Shown: positions 56,309-64,000 of the stretch, in pieces
Numbering within the stretch: the first letter of the stretch is position 1
How the letters are laid out: each line of letters begins with the position of its first letter
Assembly (NCBI GenBank): GCA_905478775.1
Contig: CAJQKB010000034.1
Location: 1 to 64,000, forward strand
Length of the DNA stretch: 64,000 nt
Direction of reading: 5' to 3'
From: an uncultured Opitutales bacterium
GTDB lineage: Bacteria > Verrucomicrobiota > Verrucomicrobiia > Opitutales > Seribacteraceae
Program-made: the position numbers and the translations under genes
The notes under the pieces: generated by a model
Told to the model about the DNA's origin: nothing
What the model saw: the letters and a program-made list of their open reading frames with translations, nothing else
The model's database searches: none

Positions 56309-56584
56309 ATGAATAAAAAAATTGATTGGAGTAAAGAGCTTTGGTGCATTCTTTTTTTTGGATGTATAGGATTTACTATTTGGCCCTTGATGGTTTATTA
56401 TTTATCCCAAGCTTTAGGAGTACATTATTTTATTGAACTGCCACTTAGAGTTTGGGCAGAGAATAAAGTTTATGGTCCACTTGCCTACTTTAATTTTCGC
56501 TCCCTTCTTAGTTTGCTTTTTTTGTGCTTTCCTTACCTTTCGTCAATTATTTTAAGGCTCCTTATTCGTTATTCACGAAAGTAA
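56309..56584 (+). CDS. Small two-helix membrane protein, hypothetical
   Basis: The 91-residue product has two hydrophobic segments (about 10-33 and 62-85) separated by a short loop, with a basic C-terminus (RLLIRYSRK). No family was recognised. It lies between the divergent PSCyt1 gene and the converging ABC transporter gene, with a tight 11-base gap to the latter's end. Its length and ATG context (attaaATG) make a real gene likely, but this is not certain. Confidence 0.55.
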   Translation: MNKKIDWSKELWCILFFGCIGFTIWPLMVYYLSQALGVHYFIELPLRVWAENKVYGPLAYFNFRSLLSLLFLCFPYLSSIILRLLIRYSRK

Positions 56585-56595
56585 AAAGTTTGAAA

Positions 56596-58353
56596 TTAAT
56601 TGTGAACCAAACTTTCTTGGTGTTTACAAAAATTAGCATAACTTCCCTGCATTGCGAGCAATTCGGGATGGCTTCCTTGTTCGATAATTTCTCCATGATT
56701 GAGAAAAATAATTTGGTCTGCATCTCGAATTGTGCTGAGCCTATGAGCGATGATAAGTGTAGTCCTATTCTTAATGAGTTGATTTAAAGCAACTTGAATA
56801 TCTCTTTCAGTCTCAACATCAACACTTGAGGTTGCTTCGTCTAAAATAACGATAGGGGGTGACTTTAATATTGCCCGTGCAAGAGTAAGTCTTTGCTTTT
56901 CACCCATGCTCAACCGGACTCCTCTTTCCCCAATTAATGTATTGAGTCCATCAGGAAGTTTTTGGACAAAATCCCATGCACTTGCAACTTTGAGTGATGA
57001 AATGATATCCTTTTCATTTGAACAAGGCGAAGCCAGCAAGAGGTTTTCTTCCACTGTTGTATCAAATAAGAAAGGGTCCTGTGATACGAAGCCAATATTG
57101 CTTCTTAATGAGCTTAGGGAAAAATTCCTAACATCAGTGTCTCCAATTGAAACTGATCCCTTTTCCACATCGTAATAACGAAGAAGAAGATTTGCGATCG
57201 TACTTTTTCCCGCTCCCGTTGGTCCCACCAGTGCAGTCGTAGAACCGGACGGCAAACAGAAATCCAAACCTTTGACAATCGATTGCCTTTCATCATAAGC
57301 AAATGTTACATTTGAGAACCTAATCGAATGATTTTCTTTGGGAAAGCGGGCTGGGTGTTTCGGGCTTTTAATTGAAACCTCTTCATCAAGAATCTCAAAA
57401 ACTCTTTCTCCCGAAGCTTTTCCAGCAGCAATCATATTATTAATTGATACCAATTGTCTAACTGGTTCGTAAAACATGTTGGTATAAAGCAGAAAAGCAA
57501 AGAATTGCCCATTTGTAAAATTGGGATCCGTTTGTAGCAGGTATGCCCCCATCCCCACAACAGCAAGGATTCCAAGAGAAGAAGTAAAGCTCGCACTCGG
57601 CCCTTGTATCGACCATCTGTACATTGCCTGGAGTGATCGAGCTTCTAATTCCCTGCTACTTTCGAGAAAGCGCTTTTTTTCCCGATTTTTTAAGTCGAAT
57701 GAATGAATTAATCGATTACCTTGAATATCCTCTACTAATAAGGAATTCAGGTCTCCAGAAGCTTCGCGCACGGCCTTCCAATTTTTTTTGGAAACCTTTG
57801 AATAACGAAAGGCCATGACTAAAAGTACAGGAAGTGGAAGGAAAACCAAAGCGGCAAGCCTTGGTTCTTGTAAAAACATCATAATGGTAACTCCAATCAG
57901 GGTAAGAATTGCGATTACCCCTTGCTCCGTCCCATCCAAAATAGCCCGTTCAACATTTTGCACATCTTCAACTACTCTGGAGGAAATATCTCCACTCTTC
58001 CTTCGGTCGTAAAAATTGATCGGTAAGTCCAATAGCTTGTCATGAAGAGCTTTCCTAATTCGTAGAATAACTTTTTGTTCTAATTTGTTATTAATCCTAA
58101 TTCGTAAGCAGTTTAGGATTTCCTTCGATAGAAAAAGCGCTCCGATAAAAAGAATTCCATTAATCAGAATTTTTGATTCTTCGAACCCTTGTGTGAAAAT
58201 TTGATCAAGTACTCTTTGAATAACGGACGGCACCAATACAGAGAGTACAGTCATTATAAAAGCCAATGATAGGGTAAGGATAAAGAGAAATTTATGCTCA
58301 AAAATATATCCCGAAACTCGTTTAATTACTTTTTTGTTTTTGCTTTGTTTCAT
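56596..58353 (-). CDS. MsbA-like ABC exporter (fused permease and ATPase)
   Basis: The 585-residue protein is a half-transporter. Six membrane helices (about 15-320) are followed by an ATPase domain (about 345-585). The latter has Walker A GPTGAGKST, the signature LSMGEKQRLTLARAIL and Walker B ILDEATSSVD, with the H-loop IIAHRLST. It works as a dimer, and the closest known types move lipid A or drugs. The presence of lpxD in the same window makes a lipid-A flippase role possible, but a multidrug or peptide substrate is equally open. Confidence 0.9.
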   Translation of the reverse strand: MKQSKNKKVIKRVSGYIFEHKFLFILTLSLAFIMTVLSVLVPSVIQRVLDQIFTQGFEESKILINGILFIGALFLSKEILNCLRIRINNKLEQKVILRIRKALHDKLLDLPINFYDRRKSGDISSRVVEDVQNVERAILDGTEQGVIAILTLIGVTIMMFLQEPRLAALVFLPLPVLLVMAFRYSKVSKKNWKAVREASGDLNSLLVEDIQGNRLIHSFDLKNREKKRFLESSRELEARSLQAMYRWSIQGPSASFTSSLGILAVVGMGAYLLQTDPNFTNGQFFAFLLYTNMFYEPVRQLVSINNMIAAGKASGERVFEILDEEVSIKSPKHPARFPKENHSIRFSNVTFAYDERQSIVKGLDFCLPSGSTTALVGPTGAGKSTIANLLLRYYDVEKGSVSIGDTDVRNFSLSSLRSNIGFVSQDPFLFDTTVEENLLLASPCSNEKDIISSLKVASAWDFVQKLPDGLNTLIGERGVRLSMGEKQRLTLARAILKSPPIVILDEATSSVDVETERDIQVALNQLIKNRTTLIIAHRLSTIRDADQIIFLNHGEIIEQGSHPELLAMQGSYANFCKHQESLVHN

Positions 58354-58393
58354 TTATGGTGTTGAACAGATAGACAAAACCTTTTTTTTCATT

Positions 58394-58855
58394 TTGACAA
58401 ACATCGACGATCAATTAATCGAAGGACCCACAGGCGCTATACTTCGTGACCTTCCTTCGCCCTATCAATCTCATCCATCTGGACTGCTCCATCTTCCTCG
58501 CTTTATTGGAAAGATAAGAAAACATTTAAAGGAGGGGTTGCCGAAAAGCTATCAGCGTAATTTCACAAAAGGTTTTGATGGTTTTTTATGCCTTCACTTA
58601 GGCGTTGAACCGAGCGATATAATAGAATGCGTACGAATCTCCAACTCAGAGGAAGAATTAAATTCTAAATTAAAAGAACTCTTTCCGGCTGAACTTAACT
58701 GTCATGTGTGGAATCGAAAAGTAGTGCAAATGGGAATGTCTGATATGGCATTAGAAAAATTGGAAGAAATCAAATCTGACCTTGGAGCTAAAAATCGTCC
58801 TGATTTACGATCTTTTGCGGATGTGATTGATTATGACGAGGGACGTATAGATTAG
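58394..58855 (+). CDS. DUF5069 family protein
   Basis: The product is recognisable as DUF5069 by pattern: LRDLPSPYQSHPSGLLHLPRFIGKIR, the KGFDGFLCLHLGVEPSDI core, and a C-terminal acidic end. The family is frequent in Verrucomicrobia and has no known function. The frame is open from 58334 inside the divergent exporter gene's start, but no ATG lies in frame before the homology; TTG at 58394 is taken as the start (154 residues). It diverges from the exporter gene and its end is 9 bases from the converging phosphatase gene. Confidence 0.8.
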   Translation: MTNIDDQLIEGPTGAILRDLPSPYQSHPSGLLHLPRFIGKIRKHLKEGLPKSYQRNFTKGFDGFLCLHLGVEPSDIIECVRISNSEEELNSKLKELFPAELNCHVWNRKVVQMGMSDMALEKLEEIKSDLGAKNRPDLRSFADVIDYDEGRID

Positions 58856-58863
58856 AAAATCTA

Positions 58864-60306
58864 TTAAACCCTTTTGACTGTCAAAAGGGTAATGTCGTCT
58901 CGGTCCGATGATATGGAGGAAAATTCCTCAAGGCTATTCATCAAAGAAGAATTGAATAAATGCGGGCTTTTTTCTAGAGCTCCCTCGAGTTTTTTACACA
59001 AGCGATCTATCCCGAATTCTTCCTTTGATTGATTTTGTGATTCTGTAACTCCATCAGTGTAGAGTACAAGCATATCACCCTTCTCGAATGAACAGGTTTG
59101 ATCTTCAATAACTTCTTCAAAAAGATCGGAAGGAACCATCCCGAGAGCCATTCCACTCCCGCGAAGTTTTTCTACACTTAATTGTTGCCCATTCACCTTT
59201 CCTAAAAGCGCAGGTTCATGTCCAGCACGAGAAAAAGTAATGGTGTTCGCCTGGGTATCAATAATTGCAAGAACTAGGGTGATGAACATATCTTCCCGAA
59301 TTCTTTCTTCAAGGTCCTGATTCAGCTTAATCAAAATTTCTCGGGGCGATTTAGATTTTTTTACATAATGCCGAAGGTTTGTTTGGCAAAGAGCCATAAG
59401 CAAGGAGGCGGGTACTCCCTTTCCGGACACATCTGCCACTGATACAGCAAACTTAGTAGCAGATAATTTATAGAAATCATAAAAATCGCCACTTACCTGA
59501 GCAGAAGGAATATATTGAGTATCAATTTCCAGTCCTTTAAAATAAGGTGATTCTTTGGCAAGGAATAATTCTTGGACATCTCGTGCCAATGTAAGATCTG
59601 AGTCCATTCGTGTTTTTTCAACCCGTAAGTTCATTGCGTCGGAATTTTTAATCGCTAATGCGGCCTGTTCGGCAAGAGAATTGACAAGTGATAGGTCTGT
59701 TTCACTAAAGGTTAAACCATTAGCAGGGTTGGCGACAACTAGAACTCCTGAAATTTGATCATCATGTACAAGTGGCGAAAAAATTAGGGATCGTAGAGTA
59801 AGCGATGGATCATTGTGCTTTACTACTCTTGGGTCGTTGAGAGCTTGCGGAACATAGACTGACTTTCCTGTTTTTGCCACTTCACCAATTATGCCCTCCC
59901 CTTCTTCCAAAACTTCAGTAGCTAGAATATTCTCCAAGAAACGGGCACGGGTTGTGCTAGTTTCAGTAAGGGAGGATTTAATCTTTCGTTGCGGGGGGAA
60001 AAGGCCTTCAGTTGCTACACTTTGCAACTTTCCATTGGGTAGTTTTTCGTAGACACATGCACTGATTGCACCAGTTGTCATCACTGCGGTATGAGCAATT
60101 CTTTGATACAGATCTTTTCGGACGACTCCCTCTCCGATAGCCACTGCTAAATTATGCATGAAATCAACTACGATTTCTTTTTCTTGTTGAAGGCGAATCT
60201 TTTGGTCGCTCAGTTCAGTGGTTTCAATCTTTGCTTTTTTTCTTGAGTAATTCCACGCGAGTAAACCCAAAATAAGTCCCGCCAGAAAATAAAGCAATGA
60301 GTTCAT
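58864..60306 (-). CDS. GAF-domain PP2C phosphatase (RsbU/SpoIIE type)
   Basis: The 480-residue protein starts with one membrane helix (about 4-20), then a short coiled coil and a GAF domain (about 45-215, VPQALNDPRVVKHNDP, SLVNSLAEQAALAIKN). A PP2C-type phosphatase domain ends it (about 235-480: SGDFYDFYKL, VADVSGKGVPASLLMALCQ, MFITLVLAIID, LYTDGVTESQ). In known partner-switching systems such enzymes dephosphorylate a STAS-domain antagonist. The STAS gene directly upstream (11-base gap, same strand) is the obvious target. What activates it through GAF is not known. Confidence 0.9.
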   Translation of the reverse strand: MNSLLYFLAGLILGLLAWNYSRKKAKIETTELSDQKIRLQQEKEIVVDFMHNLAVAIGEGVVRKDLYQRIAHTAVMTTGAISACVYEKLPNGKLQSVATEGLFPPQRKIKSSLTETSTTRARFLENILATEVLEEGEGIIGEVAKTGKSVYVPQALNDPRVVKHNDPSLTLRSLIFSPLVHDDQISGVLVVANPANGLTFSETDLSLVNSLAEQAALAIKNSDAMNLRVEKTRMDSDLTLARDVQELFLAKESPYFKGLEIDTQYIPSAQVSGDFYDFYKLSATKFAVSVADVSGKGVPASLLMALCQTNLRHYVKKSKSPREILIKLNQDLEERIREDMFITLVLAIIDTQANTITFSRAGHEPALLGKVNGQQLSVEKLRGSGMALGMVPSDLFEEVIEDQTCSFEKGDMLVLYTDGVTESQNQSKEEFGIDRLCKKLEGALEKSPHLFNSSLMNSLEEFSSISSDRDDITLLTVKRV

Positions 60307-60317
60307 AACATGAAGTA

Positions 60318-60818
60318 CTAAGCTGAATCCTCGACTTTCTGTTCAAGGTAATTCACCACATCTCGGAAAATCCGGGAATTTTTCTGATTTAGATCAAGTA
60401 AGGTTTTGTGTGCTCTGTAAATCACCTCAGGGCAGGCTTTCTCCTCTTCCGCTTTAACTTGTAGATTCTCTAGGTCATTTGGACTTGAGATGAACTCAGA
60501 ACTCACTACAGCAATTTTGTGAATACCAAGATTTTCTACAGTTTCTAAGTTTCTACCTACAAGATTAAGTAGCGTTAGGGTTCCTCCTTGTTTTTCTTTT
60601 TTTAACTTTAGTGAAAGTCCAACTAAAATTCCCAAAAATGTACTGTCCATACTAGAGCAGTTTTCAAAATCGATTACAAAAAATTTATTACCCTCCTTCA
60701 CCATTTCATGCAGAAAGGAGCGGAGTGGAGCACAATTTAAGTACGACGCTTTTTCTTTTATACGAACAAAAACTTCTTCGTTTGTTGCACAAACTTGATA
60801 AATTGATTCTTTGTTCAC
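60318..60818 (-). CDS. STAS-domain anti-sigma-factor antagonist-like protein
   Basis: The 166-residue protein has a STAS domain (about 10-110). The regulatory serine loop is in FENCSSMDSTFLGILVGL, with Asp-Ser in the place where RsbV/SpoIIAA-type proteins carry the phosphorylated Ser. A charged, mostly helical C-terminal extension follows. It is upstream of the RsbU-type phosphatase on the same strand. The anti-sigma kinase (RsbW type) that would complete the switch is not in the window. Confidence 0.87.
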   Translation of the reverse strand: MNKESIYQVCATNEEVFVRIKEKASYLNCAPLRSFLHEMVKEGNKFFVIDFENCSSMDSTFLGILVGLSLKLKKEKQGGTLTLLNLVGRNLETVENLGIHKIAVVSSEFISSPNDLENLQVKAEEEKACPEVIYRAHKTLLDLNQKNSRIFRDVVNYLEQKVEDSA

Positions 60819-61083
60819 GCAGGAATAAGGTAAAACAATATTTAGTTTACCTCAGCGAAGGCACACATAAAATAATCGAGTGACATATTGAAAAAACTCA
60901 TAGTTGATCAAGTGTTTAGTCTCGAGAATTTCAATGCCACTAAGAAGCGAAAATGAAATAGGATAACCAGTACACCTTCATTTCAAACAAATACCGAAAC
61001 AAAATGAATCGTTGGATTTTCCGAGGAAGATTGTTTAAAAAAGCAAAGAAGTCTCATAACTTCGTTTGTTGTAAAGGTTTGCC
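60819..61083. other. Intergenic region between STAS gene and peroxiredoxin
   Basis: This 265-base stretch holds no convincing gene. It lies between the start of the leftward STAS gene and the stop of the peroxiredoxin gene, so it should contain the promoter of the STAS-phosphatase pair. A plus-strand frame from 61004 runs into the peroxiredoxin coding region in antisense and shows no homology. No clear -35/-10 pair was recognised. Confidence 0.4.
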
Positions 61084-61551
61084 TTATAAAGCTTCCTTAA
61101 TGGCCTTAAAGTCTGGGAGCTGCTTTGGGTCATCAGAAGACCACGCAAATGCTATTTCTCCTTGCTTGGAAATCACAAAAGCAGATCTTTTACTTACGCC
61201 TTTGAAACCGATAAAATCTTCGTATAATACCCCGTAATGATCTGAGACTTCTTTATTGAAGTCACTGAGGAGCGGGAAATTAAGGTTTTCTTTCAAAGCC
61301 ATTGCTTCCTGTGCAAACGGACTATCCACGCTCAGTCCATACACTTTAGCGTTTAAATTTTCATAGGATTTTAGATCATCTCTAACCGAGCAGGCTTCTT
61401 CCGTGCAAACGCCCGTAAAGGCAAATGGAAAGAAAAGTAGTACTACCGATGATTCTCCTTGGTGCGAACTGAGAGTTACATCGGAAAGACCTTCTGGCGT
61501 TTTTGTTTTTAGAGTAAAGTCTGGGGCTTTCGAACCTAGCAATAATGTCAT
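61084..61551 (-). CDS. Peroxiredoxin (AhpC/TSA family, Prx5/AhpE-like)
   Basis: The ATG at 61551 gives 155 residues. The frame extends to 61620, but the extra residues are not conserved. It reduces peroxides through Cys in PFAFTGVCTEEACSVRD; the PxxxTxxC-type active site (P..FTGVC) is complete. A second cysteine four positions later may resolve the sulfenic acid. YGLSVDSPFAQEAMA and VSDHYGVLYEDFIGFKGVSKRSAFVI are typical AhpE/BCP-like blocks. It diverges from tyrS. Confidence 0.9.
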   Translation of the reverse strand: MTLLLGSKAPDFTLKTKTPEGLSDVTLSSHQGESSVVLLFFPFAFTGVCTEEACSVRDDLKSYENLNAKVYGLSVDSPFAQEAMALKENLNFPLLSDFNKEVSDHYGVLYEDFIGFKGVSKRSAFVISKQGEIAFAWSSDDPKQLPDFKAIKEAL

Positions 61552-61700
61552 GGCAATTTCTTCAATTTTAGGGTGAATAAATAGACTTAAATTAGGTAAC
61601 GGACTATACGACGAAAGCAAGAGGAATTCGTGTAGAATAAAAAAGAATTAATATTCTACGCTCGATGATTATGAAATCAGTCCTTATAATTTATAACTTT

Positions 61701-62885
61701 ATGAGTGTGAAAGAATTGTTAATAAATACCGAAATAGTAATTGGAGAAGAAGAATTCGCTAAAAAAATCTCCAGTGGACAAAAGCTGAAAATCAAATTCG
61801 GAGTAGATCCGACTAGACCCGATCTTACTTTTGGTCACTTGGTGGTATTTAACAAATTAAAGCAGTTTCAGGATGATGGCCATGAAGCAATTTTACTAAT
61901 CGGAGATTATACTGCAAGGATCGGTGACCCAAGCGGGCGATCGGATTTACGTCCGGAATTAACAGAAAGCGAGGTGAACGAGAATGCAAAAACTTATCTT
62001 GAGCAAGCTTTTCGAATTATTGATCCCGACAAGACAACGGTAAGAAGGAATAGTGAATGGTTTACCAAAATGGATTTTGCTGAAGCCCTCTCTTTGTCTA
62101 GAAAAATGACTGTAGCAAGAATGCTTGAACGCGATGATTTTGAGAAAAGGTTTAAAAATAATCAGCCTATTTCAATGGTGGAATTTATGTATCCATTAAT
62201 CCAAGGTTATGATTCCGTTGTTTTGGAATCTGATGTGGAGATTGGTGGTTCTGATCAATTATTCAATATGTTGGTGGGTAGAACATTACAAAAGGATAAG
62301 GGAGTGGATCCACAAGCCGTTTTAACTATGCCCTTACTGGTTGGCTTGGACGGATCAAAAAAGATGTCTAAAAGTTATGATAACTATATTGCATTTAATG
62401 ATAGTTCAAAAGATATCTTTGGCAAAACGATGTCGATTTCAGATGAAACGATGTGGGACTATTATAAGCTTCTTCTGATAAGGGATACAGAGGAAATTGA
62501 AGAGTTAAAAAAGAATCATCCTATGGAAACAAAAAAGAAATTAGCTGAGGAATTAACCGCACTTTTTTATAGTTCTAGTATAGCAGAAAGTGAAAAAAAC
62601 TCTTTTTCCAATGTTTTTACTCAGCGAGAAAATCCGGACGAAATGAATTCCTACTCGATGTCAGAACTACTTCGTTCCGATGAGTCACCAAGTGTTTTAA
62701 ATATTTTGAATAATTCAAACATTTTTGAATCTAAGGGACAAATTCGACGATTAATTCAGCAGGGAGCAATTAAAATTGATGGACAAAAAGTGATGAAGTC
62801 CGAGGATATAATCACTTTGGAAAAAGCAGACTCTGCAGTGGTGGTGAAAGCAGGAAAAAAAATCTTCTTTCGGGTTGTTTCTTAA
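61701..62885 (+). CDS. tyrS: Tyrosyl-tRNA synthetase
   Basis: TyrS charges tRNA-Tyr. From the ATG at 61701 the product has 394 residues. Upstream in-frame ATGs at 61665 and 61671 are possible but add non-conserved residues. It is a class I synthetase: the HIGH-like segment is FGVDPTRPDLTFGHL, the binding segment GYDSVVLESDVEIGGSDQLFNML, and the KMSKS loop GSKKMSKSYDNYI. A C-terminal S4-like domain (GQIRRLIQQGAIKIDGQKV) binds the tRNA. Its stop overlaps that of the converging uvrA gene. Confidence 0.95.
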   Translation: MSVKELLINTEIVIGEEEFAKKISSGQKLKIKFGVDPTRPDLTFGHLVVFNKLKQFQDDGHEAILLIGDYTARIGDPSGRSDLRPELTESEVNENAKTYLEQAFRIIDPDKTTVRRNSEWFTKMDFAEALSLSRKMTVARMLERDDFEKRFKNNQPISMVEFMYPLIQGYDSVVLESDVEIGGSDQLFNMLVGRTLQKDKGVDPQAVLTMPLLVGLDGSKKMSKSYDNYIAFNDSSKDIFGKTMSISDETMWDYYKLLLIRDTEEIEELKKNHPMETKKKLAEELTALFYSSSIAESEKNSFSNVFTQRENPDEMNSYSMSELLRSDESPSVLNILNNSNIFESKGQIRRLIQQGAIKIDGQKVMKSEDIITLEKADSAVVVKAGKKIFFRVVS

Positions 62886-64000
62886 TCTAAAATCTTTCTG
62901 AGAAAGGGAGCAGTCATGCTCGCATCACAATTTAATATTCCAGAAGTGTTACCTTTGTAAAGTAATTCCCCCCCATTCTGACCACCAGTTGGTCCAAGTT
63001 CGAAAAGAAAATCTGCCTCTGCTACAATGTCGGTATCGTGTTCAATTACAATCACGGTGTTTCCTTCATCAACTAAGCGATGAAGTAATAATATCAGTTT
63101 TTTACAGTCTAATGTATGCAGCCCAATAGTTGGTTCTTCGAGTATATAAAGGGTTGGTTTACTTCTCCTTAGATTTTTATGCTTTTGCTTATCTATACCA
63201 TGAGCTAATTCGGCCGCTAATTTTAATCTTTGTGCTTCTCCCCCCGATAATGTTGGAGAAATTTGGCCGAGTTTAATGTACCCCAGTCCGGTTTCAATCA
63301 TAAGTGAAAATGTTTGATGAAGGTAGTTATCGAATTTAAAAAAGTCAGCCGCTTCTTCAAATGTAAAATCTAGGATATCCGATATATTCTTACCTTTCCA
63401 AAATAATCCAAGTATTTCTTCTTTGTATCGTTTACCATTACATTCTGAGCACTTTACAAATGAATTGGGTAAGAAGCTCATTTCTACTTTTATTCTCCCT
63501 GCTCCTTTACAAACCTCACATCTACCTCCTTTAACATTAAATGAAAAATGTCCAGGTGGATACCCTCTTGCTTTTGCTTCTGGTAATAATGATATCATTG
63601 TGCGTATCTTATCCCATACGCCTAAATAGGTCGCAGGAGTAGACCGCGTAGTTTTTCCGATTGGGCTCTGGGTTACTTCAATTGCTTTATTAAAAATATT
63701 TCCGTTTTTAATTCTTCCATTACCCAAAATTAGATCCTTTGAATTTTCTAAAACTGCCTGCTTTATTGCTTGGAAGAGAAAGCCTCTCACAAAGCTCGAT
63801 TTTCCTGATCCAGAAACTCCGCAACACACCGATAATCTTTCGGTGGGAATTTCGATGGAGAAATTGGTAAGATTTCTAAAATTAACTTTTTCTACTTTTA
63901 TCCAGTTCTTATTTTTTAAATAATTAACTTTTGATCTTAGTTTTCGCCATTTGCCAAGCATCGGATGTACGATACCTTCTCGCATATATTGAGCTGTTGA
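62882..64000 (-). CDS. uvrA: UvrA excinuclease subunit, C-terminal part (5' end outside window)
   Basis: UvrA finds bulky DNA lesions for excision repair. The frame is open through the right end of the window. Visible are the second ABC domain with Walker A GVSGSGKSSF, the zinc module (CEVCKGAGR and CSECNGKRY), the signature LSGGEAQRLKLAAEL and Walker B LYILEEPTIGLH. The usual Walker B here is LDEPTTGLH, so Asp is replaced by Glu. Verrucomicrobial UvrA proteins can be very long with duplicated halves, which may be the case here; only the last 373 codons are seen. Confidence 0.93.
   Translation of the reverse strand, partial: STAQYMREGIVHPMLGKWRKLRSKVNYLKNKNWIKVEKVNFRNLTNFSIEIPTERLSVCCGVSGSGKSSFVRGFLFQAIKQAVLENSKDLILGNGRIKNGNIFNKAIEVTQSPIGKTTRSTPATYLGVWDKIRTMISLLPEAKARGYPPGHFSFNVKGGRCEVCKGAGRIKVEMSFLPNSFVKCSECNGKRYKEEILGLFWKGKNISDILDFTFEEAADFFKFDNYLHQTFSLMIETGLGYIKLGQISPTLSGGEAQRLKLAAELAHGIDKQKHKNLRRSKPTLYILEEPTIGLHTLDCKKLILLLHRLVDEGNTVIVIEHDTDIVAEADFLFELGPTGGQNGGELLYKGNTSGILNCDASMTAPFLRKILD

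Noticed and set aside
61004-61237. A 77-residue plus-strand frame with a basic start
   Set aside because: It runs into the peroxiredoxin gene in antisense and shows no family resemblance.

Overview
The window is AT-rich chromosomal DNA, most likely from a free-living, probably marine member of the Verrucomicrobiota (PVC superphylum). The lineage is inferred from gene content: paired formylglycine sulfatases, PSCyt1/DUF1549/DUF1553 and DUF1501 surface proteins, a cupredoxin-tailed beta-propeller protein, a DUF5069 protein, a FloA/NfeD locus, and no rpmD (L30) or infA in the ribosomal cluster. Gene starts in the ribosomal cluster follow AT-rich leaders without Shine-Dalgarno motifs.

Layout. 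1-10180: the S10/spc/alpha ribosomal superoperon, from the 3' part of rpsC through secY and rpoA to rplQ. S11 carries a long charged N-terminal extension and L17 a long charged C-terminal one. 10340-16857: guaA, then hisD-hisC-hisB-hisH and citrate synthase. 16861-20903: a VC0807-like membrane protein (opposite strand), a stand-alone CoaB, and an NtrB/NtrC-type two-component pair. 20912-25565: tRNA-Asn, a FecA-like TonB-dependent receptor behind two tandem Fur-box-like palindromes, purE-purK, and tRNA-Arg. 25620-30874: a DUF3050 protein, an aldose epimerase-like protein, and the NfeD1-NfeD-FloA membrane-domain locus with a conserved-looking tail gene.

30876-43349 is the accessory part. It holds two small hypotheticals, the relic of a sulfatase N-terminus, two intact sulfatases, a 1069-residue SGNH/beta-propeller/HEAT/cupredoxin protein, an SHD1-like secreted protein, and a PSCyt/PSD1 plus DUF1501 pair. 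By analogy with planctomycete and verrucomicrobial genomes it probably serves sulfated polysaccharide use at the cell surface. No glycoside hydrolase is visible in it.

43535-64000 is again mostly housekeeping: rplY-pth-rpsF-ssb-rplI-dnaB (without rpsR), then bamA-skp-lpxD for the outer membrane, prs, a DegP-type protease and pyrE. After these come a second PSCyt1 protein with leucine-rich and Cys-rich parts, an MsbA-like exporter, DUF5069, an RsbU-type phosphatase with a STAS protein, a peroxiredoxin, tyrS, and the 3' part of uvrA running off the right end.

No CRISPR array, prophage, insertion sequence or clearly new multi-gene system was found. The points most worth a second look are the sulfatase relic abutting an unrelated stop codon, the tandem operator before the iron receptor, the charged tails on ribosomal proteins, and the SD-less starts.
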